64,000 bases of DNA from Clonostachys chloroleuca. Lineage: Eukaryota > Ascomycota > Sordariomycetes > Hypocreales > Bionectriaceae. Of this stretch, positions 55,300-64,000 are shown piece by piece. Location of the stretch: the NCBI GenBank assembly GCA_037952775.1, contig JBANAY010000003.1:16182001-16246000 (forward strand), written 5' to 3'. Every line of letters begins with the position of its first letter. The first letter of the stretch is position 1. A model generated the notes under the pieces. That model was not told the origin of the DNA. It ran no database searches and was given only the letters and a program-made list of their open reading frames with translations. The position numbers and the translations under genes are program-made.

Positions 55300-56810
55300 A
55301 TGGCCATTGCTCATCACAATGCAGAGGACAGCTGCCTAAAAAACCAGACTGAGCCAATTCAGGCTGAACCTTTATTTACCCCTCGCCAACCACGAAAAGA
55401 GTCACCACCGTTGGAGACCATCGAATATCGCAACCCAAACTCTCAACCCGTTGATGGCCAAGATGATGTTGAGAACTCATCGAGGTTGTCTGCAGACATC
55501 TCCTATCCTGAGGGTGGCTTGCAGGCCTGGATAGTAGTCTTCGGGTCATTCTGCGCTATGGGTGCCGTTTTCGGTCTCATTAACACCAGCGCGGTTTTCG
55601 AATCTTATTTCAAGGAAAACCAATTGAGTGCATATACTCACTCGGAGATTGGATGGATATTTAGTCTATATCTTTTCCTTGTCTTCTTCGTTGGCATTCT
55701 GGTCGGTCCGATCTTTGATCGCTTTGGACCTCGTTTGCTTGTTGGAGCTGGCTCGATACTGATCGTGCTCAGCTTAATGTTGTTGAGCCTCTCTAAAGGT
55801 GAGTTTAGCGCTGTTTCCGTTTAGCTGTTTCCGTTTAATTAACGAACCTCTAACACTTGTGTTTTGAAGACTACTATCAGATCGTTTTGACCTACTCCGT
55901 GATGGGCGGGATCGGCGGCGCTTTGCTGAACTGCCCTGCCTACGGCGCTATCGCCCACTTCTTCAACAAGCGACGGGGCTTAGCTACAGGCATTGCTTTC
56001 ACCGCTGGAGGCATCGGCGGCATCATCTTTCCTCTGTTACTGCAATTCCTCTTAGCAGACCAAGGGGTCGGTTTCGGCTGGAGCTGCCGCATCATGGGAT
56101 TTATAATGCTCATTCTTTGTGGCCTTGCGAATCTCTGCATCCGTAGCCGACTCAGTTCGGCCAATGCAAAGGGAGAGGAAGTTAAGTTATCATCAGTCCT
56201 TCCTGATGTTACAATTCTTCGGAACAAGGGCTTTGCCATGGCTGCCCTGGGCATTTTCTTTATGGAGTGGGGGTTATTCGTCCCTCTGACTTATATTGTG
56301 TCATATGCCAAAAGCCATGGGAACGGGGACGCAGCCAGCTCGGTTCTACTTTCAATATTGAACGCAGGATCAGTCTTGGGGCGTTTCCTTCCAGGGCTTG
56401 TTGCAGATAAACTCGGTCGTTTCAATGTGATAATTGTAACGATTGGTCTCTGCGTGACCACCATCCTAGCCATGTGGCTCCCTTCGGGCCACTCCAAGTC
56501 GACACTGATGGCTTTCTGCATCTTGTTTGGATTTGCTAGCGGAAGTAATTTGGGATTAACCCCGGTTTGCATCGGTCAATTCTGTGACTCGCGAGACTAC
56601 GGCCGGTATGTCACCACCGCGAATATGATCGCTAGTTTTGGCACGCTATCCAGTGTGCCTATTGGTGGTGCCTTACTTGGCCTCGGTGAGCAGACTACTG
56701 GATGGATGGCCTTGATCATCTTCTCCGGAGTTTCATACGTGGTGGCGATGGTCTGCTATATGTACGCCCGTGTGTCTGTCACGGGATTGAAACTGCAAGC
56801 CATATTTTAA
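55300..56810 (+). CDS. MFS transporter, monocarboxylate (MCT/Mch) family
   Basis: Twelve-helix carrier of the fungal MCT group (monocarboxylate or riboflavin-type substrates). Exons 55300-55798 and 55870-56810; join [19 protein letters not shown]; 479 residues. Family signatures: [19 protein letters not shown] before helix 1, [10 protein letters not shown] loop, [24 protein letters not shown], and [16 protein letters not shown]. Cytosolic hydrophilic N-terminus of about 70 residues. Intact. Plasma-membrane location by family knowledge. Confidence 0.92.
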
Positions 56811-57270
56811 GTTGAGATTGTGAAATGAATTTTCTGTTGGGCCGGCAGGGTTTTTTATCCGACCTAGAGACTGGGCACGGTTTTCCCTGAGCTGCCCTAT
56901 TGGCTGTGGTGGTTGAGGTTATGTTTTGATGAGAACATCAAATTATATATATATCCTTAAAGTCATGTGCTTTTCCCCTTGCTCTCTAATCAATTCGTCT
57001 GCGGAAGTATTCGATGATCGTAGTTTGTGATATTGTCTTGATAAGTTCAAATTTAGCTGCACATAAAGCAACTCCCAAAATCAGCTTTGTGTTAAATCAA
57101 GTAGCAAAATATTGATGCTTACATGCTTGAGTTCTTTTCTTCCACAGCAGCCTCACTATATGCAAATTAAATATATCGCTTTTTCTTGGGGAATTCATTC
57201 TCTTTAGATGGACACTCTTCGTTCTCAACCAAAGTTTATGAAGGAGCTAATGACCAAAGCCAGATATAAC
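56811..57270. other. convergent intergenic region
   Basis: AT-rich 3' flanks (TATATATAT near 56946). No gene seen. Confidence 0.5.
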
Positions 57271-58809
57271 TTAGACTGATGAAACTGAAATACCTTGCGT
57301 CAGTTCCCATCTTCTGAGACACAGCTCTTCACTGAACCTCACTAAATCTGCCACGAGCCCCAAGTCGTGAAGTTTGTCCCAGACCTGGTGCCCGCGTTCC
57401 AAGTCATCACCCTTACTTGTCAAAATAGTCTGCTCGAGGCCAAACACCATGTATTTGCCGCTCTCTGAAAGTCTCTCCCAAGGGTTCTCTCCGCTTGCAA
57501 ATCTAATCCATGCCTCAGCCATAAGCTCGGAGACCTTTGCATATGACTGTGGCATCTCATGTTCCAACAAGCCCCATATTAACACGTTATCGATTAGGAA
57601 TGATGCGCCATTCCACCCCAAGCATTTTTAAACGGCGAGCGGACGTCGAAATGGTAGGCGAATATAGACCCTTTCGCCGCTTGCTGAGCAAAGTATATTG
57701 GGGCAGAGAACTGCCCATGAGTTGTCATTTTCTCAAGTTTCATGAAAAGATCCTTCTCGCTAGTATCGGAGGTAATGTCGTAGATTTCTGAAAACATTCG
57801 AGCCTTAGGTGAACCAAGGTACGACTCCATCTTGGCCAAAGTCAATGCCGCAGTAGGGACTGTCAAATCCTGGTCAGGAGCAAGCGGAGAATCGCAAATA
57901 TTATCCCATGATTTATTCCAAATGATACACTCATTTGTTGCGTCCCCTATCATCACTCGAAGACACCATTCGGGCACGCTGAATGTATTATACTCTTCGT
58001 ACGAAGGTATGGAGCCTGTCACAAAACCTCCATCATCGCAAAGAGGTGATGTGACTACCGGAATATTAAATGCTGGAACCATTGCCTTCGTTAGAGCTGA
58101 GCTATCCGCAGAAAGGAGGCGTTCGATTCGATCATCAGGATTCAAGCCTATCGGAATATCCAGAGCTTGTAAGATCCTCTCATAGACTGACTGATACTCG
58201 TCGATGGATAATACTCCACAAAGACGAATCAGCCCAGACTGAAGAATCGCACTGGAAAACAAGGGTTCTGCACCGGAGTAGGTGAGCATGGACAGATACT
58301 GCGCCAGCACTTTGCCCAAACAGTGTGACCTGTTTCGGATCACCGCCAAACGCAGAGATGTGCTTCTGGACCCAACGAAGAGCAAGCACCTGATCCCAAA
58401 GGCCATAGTTTCCAACACCTGCTTCGCCATGGGAACTATTATATGTCTCGATGTCTTTACCCGCGAGGAATCCGTAAACTCCTAGCCTGTAATTCACTGT
58501 AACGACAATAGTTGGTCGGCAGAATTTGGAGGCCGAGGATTCCACCACAATTCGCGAGTCGTAAACGGGCGATGAATTCATAGAGTAGGTGAACGCACCG
58601 CCGTGAATGAAGATCATAACAGGCAATGGATTATTAACTTGATCAGTGGGTAAATGAGGGACCGAAATGTTCAGATTCAGGCAATTAAACTCATCAGGCT
58701 GAGGCATACCCACCCATGGGCGGGGAGCATTTGGGACTGGATAAAAGTCTCGAGGCGGTTGTGGACAGTAAGGCCTAACAACGCCGGCGAAGTCAACATC
58801 AAATTCCAC
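57271..58809 (-). pseudogene. type-B carboxylesterase with two frame breaks
   Basis: Secretory or cytosolic esterase of the carboxylesterase/lipase type-B family. Order: PMPVMIF-like block LPVMIFIHGGAFTYS, VVTVNYRLGVYGFLAG, GNYGLWDQVLALRWVQKHISAFGGDP, nucleophile FGQSAGAVSVHAHLL, then in a second frame SGAEPLFSSAILQSGLIRL, and in a third LIDNVLIWGLLEHEMP...AWIRFASGENPW. The first break near 58280-58295 is not at an obvious run and needs a two-base gain or one-base loss. The second, at GG 57597-57598, is repaired by one base to give WGGMAHHSLIDNVLIWG. Start not found; the open frame begins at a GTG, so an upstream exon is likely (58810-58920). Damaged gene or sequence errors. Confidence 0.72.
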
Positions 58810-59090
58810 AAGGCGAAGTGGTTGCAGCCTACTTTAGCCAATAACATGCCACCTAAAATATAAAAGCAAGATGGCGAGAGAGACGGAAGTGGGAAAATGT
58901 AGCATTAGTTCCTCATAGGTGCACATCCAATGATATTTTCCTTGTTCAAGAGAGATGAAATCATTTCATCAAGTCTAAATTGAAATGTGTGTTTTGTAAT
59001 AACGGCCAGTCGAACAATCATACATGATAGCCCGCATCCTTTCTAACAGGCCATCCTTGACAGGATGTTCTCTTCCCTTCCAGCAACAAC

Positions 59091-61315
59091 TCACAGGTCA
59101 CCTAAGGACATGTTATAATCGAACGGTACACCCTCGATAGCAAATGGGATGAAATCTTGCTCTCCCCATAGTGGCCATGTTTGGTTCCAATCTCTGTTTG
59201 CGGCCGCATCATCCAGCGTTACACTTGTTTGCTGTGTGTTGTCAAACCCGGACAGCTCCTGCAGACTGAGAGCTGCAGCAGTCTCATTATTTGTGGTAGA
59301 GGTAATCTCAATGTCCTCAACGCTGATTTCAGGAGACATGCAGTCACCAATTGTTGGTGGTTGGCCCCTAATGTCGTGAATCGAGTACTCAAGAGCGCTA
59401 TAATCCTCACGAGTTCTGCCTCGAAATTGGCTATGGTCTTGACGAGCACTGTTGTAAAGTTGCTTGCAATGACCAATAGTAACCCACCACCCTTTTCCCA
59501 TTGCCCACATGTCCTTGAACTTGTGGAGAAATTCGATGTTTTTATTGACGCCGTACATTAAGATACGGTGCCTGTCTAAATTCATTTTTGGGAATGAAGA
59601 GACATAAAGGTTCATGGTAGCTGCTGAGAAGGCACAGAATCCGGGGAAAGGCGTATACAGAGGTTCGTTTGCCTCTTCAAGCTTTCTAAGCAGAGACGCT
59701 ATATGTGCCGCAGACGTGAATATTTCGTCAGCTCTATCCTGCCACCAACCTGGAGGTGCTGGAAGTGGTAAGAGTGGAGGATCAACCGGACCGTTGGGCT
59801 CAGAATCTGGGGTCGGAATAAACCTCAGATATTCTCGACCGAGGAATAAAAGGCTATAGTAATCAGTTATGTCCTCCCATTGAAAACGATTGCTGGGTAA
59901 TTCGGTTCGATAAATTTACTCTTACCTCACATAGTATATCAAATTCAAGTACGCAAATCTCTCTGCCGTACCCAGCGCTGAGTGTCCCTCTACAGAAGCT
60001 TCAGGATAGCGAAGACGCTTCTCTTGCCGGTCTCGCCATGCCATTAGTTCGTCATAAAGAAGCTTCCACCGAGATCCAGCTACCCATGGATGGTTCTCCG
60101 GCAGAGACATTCCCGGCAAGCGTCTCCCACCACTAACCACCCAGGAGAGTATACGAGCCCAAATGTCGAAGCCTCTGACAAGGATTCCATAGTAGTGGTT
60201 CATGTCACCTTCCATATTTTCCAAGGGTCCTCGCTCTTCATTCGTCAAAGCAGCGTGGCCAGACGATTCACCAAACGCGAAATCGTCCTCGGACGTTGGC
60301 CAGTGTGTGTCCATAGAGTAGGCAGACAATGCGAAAGGCTGAGTCTTTCCACAGTGAACGAGTCTATCCATAATAAAGCACGCCCATAATGTGCGATTAT
60401 GAATTTCCTTGTCCACTGCTGCAAGGGAGGTAACCTGCACCATGACTCGAAGGGACTGCATCATCCTTGTCGCGGCACCACTGTACATCCAAGCACGGTA
60501 TCCATTCCCCGCCCCCACTCGTACATGGACAACGCCAAAAGTGCCTGAACAGTTGACAAGTCTGGAGGGCTTGCAATGGAGACGCAGCCCCTAGCAAAAC
60601 TGGCGAAAGCCTCTGGCGGGGAAGCATGTGAAAGCTCATGCGTTATAGGTAGGCACAGTGCTACGATAGACGCGCATAGCATATGAATGGATGATGACTC
60701 ACTGCAAGTTCGCTGAAGGAACTTGATCCGGCCATTTTCTTCGATACTGTGGATAAATTTGGACAGCGTAGGCAAGTGAACAAAGCGAAACTCTGGGAAC
60801 TTGGAGGAGAATGTCTTGAGTGCCGCTATGATAGTAGAACTGTCAACCGCAAAACCTCCATTAGGATTACCATTTACTGAGACTTGCAACTCGGAGGACT
60901 GGGTAGAGGGAGTATCGGCTAGAGTGGAGCGAATATTACGGCGAGTCTGATCTATATCCCCTGATGGGGTACTGCAATCTAGTGAGTGTTAAGCCTCAGG
61001 TTAGAATTCGTTTCACGTACTCTGGCACACGCTTCCTTTTCAGCTCAGGACCGGTGAGAAGACATTCCCCAGAGCGTGTCCGATCCTTCTTTTTGCAATT
61101 TTGGCATGGTGGTGAGCCTTCATGGACACACTTGATCTTAAGTTTGCTGGATAGATTCGGGTCAGTATCTCTCACCAATTACGGTGAACTCCATGATCCG
61201 CCGAAACATGAACAGAATCCAGACCTACCGGCAGTGGGAACAAGCGATTGTTGTCCGAACCATGGCTGTTGCCCGTGCGAAATGCGTTTTCTGATTGTTG
61301 CTGAATGAAGGACAT
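59091..61315 (-). CDS. fungal_trans transcription factor with incomplete-looking zinc cluster
   Basis: Starts at 61315 (MSFIQQQSENAFRTGNSHGSDNNRLF). The DNA-binding exon (about 61020-61178) reads KLKIKCVHEGSPPCQNCKKKDRTRSGECLL, the second part of a Zn2Cys6 cluster; the usual leading C-x2-C pair was not found in the sequence just upstream, so it may be split by an unrecognised intron or lost. The regulatory domain is good: TIIAALKTFSSKFPEFRFVHLPTLSKFI, ALLALSMYEWGRG, WMYSGAATRMMQSLRV, RTLWACFIMDRLVHCG, FLGREYLRFIPTPDSEPNGP, and a C-terminal acidic region. Several introns. Divergent from the Dal5-type carrier 390 nt away, which it might control. Confidence 0.75.
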
Positions 61316-61704
61316 GCGAGAAGGTGGATTCTCCCCGGAGAAACACCGCATTTGAATCAAAATTTCCGTGGTGCCGTTATCGGGTTTCGCATTTGAGTTT
61401 GCGGCTTTAAGCGGCGTGATTCTCTTATCAGTTCCGTTCCGTGTGCCTCATCAACCCAACTGGTACTCGCTTCGCTCAAGCCCTATTCCCAGTGCTATTT
61501 CCGACGACCCCCAAGTGCCAAAGATGTCTTATCTTTCATACTCCTCGCCTAATAAAAATACCCGTATCACGCCGGCCAGGGCAAGTATTAGTGGACTATT
61601 AATGATGCCCTGTGATATTCAAGTTCTTAATGTAACCTGCGCATTTTTCTTGTATCGATATATTGCATTGAGTAATCAACCTTCTGTGTTAACAAGACCC
61701 AGCC
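61316..61704. other. divergent promoter, regulator / Dal5-type carrier
   Basis: 389 nt without coding signal. Confidence 0.5.
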
Positions 61705-63323
61705 ATGGACCAATCCAAAGGCGTGAAGGAGCCTTCCAAAACTGACAATGACACAACCGACTTTGAGAGAGCAGAGGTCTTGGACAAAACCGCTGATCTC
61801 GGTCTTCAGTTTCTGGTAAAGAATGGCCCTGTTGAATTTACTTGGAGAGAGGATACAACCGTGTTGTTGAGGACTGACCTATACTTGCTGCCGATTGTAA
61901 GTGTGATATATTCTCTTTGGATAACAAGCGAATTTATTTTCATCAAAGTTTTGGTAACTGTATTAACACCATTCTTCCAGCTTATGCTCACCTTCGGCCT
62001 CCAATACCTCGACAAGGTCATGATATCGTATGCAGCCGTCTACAACATGAAGAAAGACTTGAATCTCGTCGGCCAGGAATACAGCTGGGCTAACTCCATC
62101 TTTTACTTTGGATACCTCGTTGGTGAATTTCCAGCCAACTACCTTCTTCAAAAGCTTCCTATTGGAAATTCAGTGCTGGATGTATTCTCATTTGGGGTGC
62201 TTTGGCCATGCTCTGTGCAGTCACCAAGAACTTTGCAAGCCTTGCCGCCGTCTGATTCCTCATGGGCTTCTTCGAGGCTGGAATCCCTCCATGTTGGATC
62301 TAAATCACATCCATGTTTTACAAGAAGAGTGAGCAGGGGCTCAGATGCACAGCCTGGTATTTCATGGTTGGTGTCGCCGCTATCGTGGGTGGCTTGCTTG
62401 GTTATGGCGTTGGCCATACTCACACCGCCGTGGGGCAGTGGCAATTCGTCTTTCTCATTTGCGGTGGCTTCACCGTTCTTTGGGCATTCGTCATATACTT
62501 CTTTTTGCCTGATTCCCCGTTACAGGCCTATTTTTTGACCGAAAGAGAAAAGTCTATTGCTGTGGAAAGGCTTCGCGGAAATAGAACAGGAATCAAATCG
62601 ACCGAAGTCAAATGGGATCAGGCACGAGAGGCACTGACTGACCCCCAAGTCTGGCTCTTTGAACTATGGAGCGGTATCAGTCAGATTCTGAATATCGGTG
62701 GCAGCTTTTTACCGCTGGTAATTCAGGATATAGGCTTTACCGGTCTACAGACCACTCTCCTGACGCTCCCTGTTGGCGGTGTCGAGTGCGTTGCAATGGT
62801 GGTAGCCGGTGGACTCTCCTCCTACTTTGGGAAGGCCCGCACTATCATCATGTTTGCGGTAGCGTGCCCAACTCTTGTTGGTGCGGTTCTGCTTGAAAGA
62901 TTGCCTCTGTCTAGCACCTAGGCTCGGGCTACCGGTGTGTGGTTGCTTCTATGTATTCCTGCCTCATACGCCATCATGTTGAGTTTGATTGCATCCAATG
63001 TCGCAGGTACAACCAAAAAGGTCACCACAACCCTGCTATGCTTCGTATGTTTCTGCGTTGGAAACATTGTGTCCCCACAACTATTTCTCTCGACAGAAGC
63101 TCCAATCTACGGGACGGCTATGCGGTCAATGCTAGTTGCCATGGCTTTGACTCAACTCACGACACTTTTGCTTGGGGTTTATTACGTCTACGAGAACAGA
63201 AGAAGAGATGCGTTGCTCTCTCAGACCCCACAAGATATTATTAACGCTTCGACAGTATATAATGAAGAATTTCGTGACCGCACTGACAAGCAGGACTATC
63301 TACGGTTCCGGTACGAATGGTAA
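61705..63323 (+). pseudogene. MFS transporter, Dal5/allantoate permease type, disrupted
   Basis: Anion:cation symporter family carrier. Exon 1 61705-61896 joins 61981 onward (LLPI-LMLTFGLQYLDKVMISYAAVYNM). A frame break at GG 62164-62165 (one G restores PIGKFSAGCILIWGALAMLCAVTKNF), then in-frame stops TGA 62253-62255 (CGA-to-TGA would fit, as FLMGFFEAGIPPCW follows), TAA 62301-62303 (before ITSMFYKKSEQG) and TAG 62919-62921 (before ARATGVWLLLCIPASYAIML). Outside these the 12-helix protein is fully readable to NEEFRDRTDKQDYLRFRYEW. Three stops plus a frame shift make it a true pseudogene rather than one base-calling slip. Confidence 0.85.
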
Positions 63324-64000
63324 AGGTCGAGCAACAGGATCTTACCAAGAAAACGGACTCGAGACGTCGAAATGGGCTGAAATAAAACGAATTGATATTT
63401 AGTAGTCCATGAGGGTTATGTATTCATAACATCCCTGAAATTTATTGTAGACCCGCATCGGTTCTTCTTAGCAATACCAGAGAGTATCTTCATTGTCTTG
63501 GTGGTATCTCGAGGGGCGAGCGGCGATGCTCGTCTCTGATACGTGTGCGCAAAACAGGCATTTGAGCAACAAAGTACTGACTGTACTGTGCCATTCCTCT
63601 TCCGTCGACGTCCATATCTACTCTCTTTTCACCCGTATTCGTGGGGGCGATATTTGCCGGACCTTTTCCATCTCGTGTTTGAGAATGCTCTAGAGGCTAA
63701 TTGGAAGCCTCGTATTGGTAAAGTTGGAATTCGAACTCCAAATTGCCGTCTCGTTCCATTCCAAAAGGGCCGACGTCCAAGAAATGGCTATGAATTGAGA
63801 AATGAATTGATATTTTCACTACAGGGCTGGCTAGGATGAGGTGAATACTGAATCACACAACACAGCATAGTTGAATATGTGGCGTGATACGATTACGACT
63901 ATATGGACTCTCTCAGCACATCGTGGGAATCAGGACACGTGCGGCTTTCATTCGATGCTTTCGGTAGAGTTTGAAGGCAATGGGTTATGGCCGCGTCGTA
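63324..64000. other. terminal region, no gene seen
   Basis: Frames at 63493-63693 and 63543-63839 carry no motif. A tRNA-like T-arm at about 63732-63750 was examined and not accepted. Confidence 0.4.

Noticed and set aside
63715..63800. tRNA-like T-arm (GTTCGAA loop with TTGGA/TCCAA stem) on the minus strand
   Set aside because: No matching acceptor stem, no good A-box or anticodon arm at the right distance.

Overview
The window is nuclear DNA of a filamentous ascomycete (Pezizomycotina). Genes lie on both strands, are split by 43-80 nt GT...AG introns with CTAAC/CTGAC-like branch points, and belong to fungal families: Zn2Cys6/fungal_trans regulators, a HET-domain protein, a TPR-CHAT protein, a Ste6-type ABC exporter, DHA1/MCT/Dal5 MFS carriers, an IKS-type kinase, a purine nucleoside permease and Kex2-type secreted precursors. 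The genus cannot be named from sequence alone. No bacterial features, rRNA, confident tRNA, CRISPR array or intact transposon were seen.

Layout. 0-14.8 kb: MFS carrier (5' end cut off), PBDC1 homologue, Ste6-like ABC exporter, nucleoside permease, IKS-like kinase, RNase H gene. 15-23.3 kb: decayed or frame-broken material (minus-strand relic, TPR-CHAT pseudogene), a DHA1 MFS carrier, a HET-domain gene. 24.4-30.5 kb: secreted Ser/Thr-rich protein, Zn2Cys6 regulator, and a secreted precursor with three exact 34-residue repeats separated by dibasic sites. 31.3-43.2 kb: a compact oxidative gene cluster (P450, decarboxylase-like amidohydrolase, membrane SDR, Baeyer-Villiger-type flavoprotein, HSL-type esterase) with its own Zn2Cys6 regulator. 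43.4-64 kb: secreted copper amine oxidase, uncharacterised proteins, methyltransferase, Gfo/Idh/MocA oxidoreductase, MCT-type carrier, broken carboxylesterase, another fungal_trans regulator, and a Dal5-type carrier pseudogene.

The strongest new observation is regulatory. Twelve copies of CGG-N7-CCG (consensus CGGR-N5-YCCG) sit in the five promoter regions of the 31-43 kb cluster, including three in front of the regulator itself and two in the divergent P450/amidohydrolase promoter. I found none in the neighbouring promoters I scanned. This suggests one autoregulated Zn2Cys6 dimer controlling P450, amidohydrolase, SDR, flavoprotein and esterase, and it marks the cluster edges. The cluster has no PKS, NRPS or terpene synthase. 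P450/SDR to make a ketone, the flavoprotein to turn it into an ester and the esterase to cut it is a coherent route, and four of these proteins carry hydrophobic anchors.

A second theme is frame breaks. At least nine would be repaired by adding one base in a short G, C or A run and one by removing a base from a 9-base run, so many look like base-calling errors. The CHAT gene and the Dal5-type carrier also carry in-frame stops and look truly decayed.
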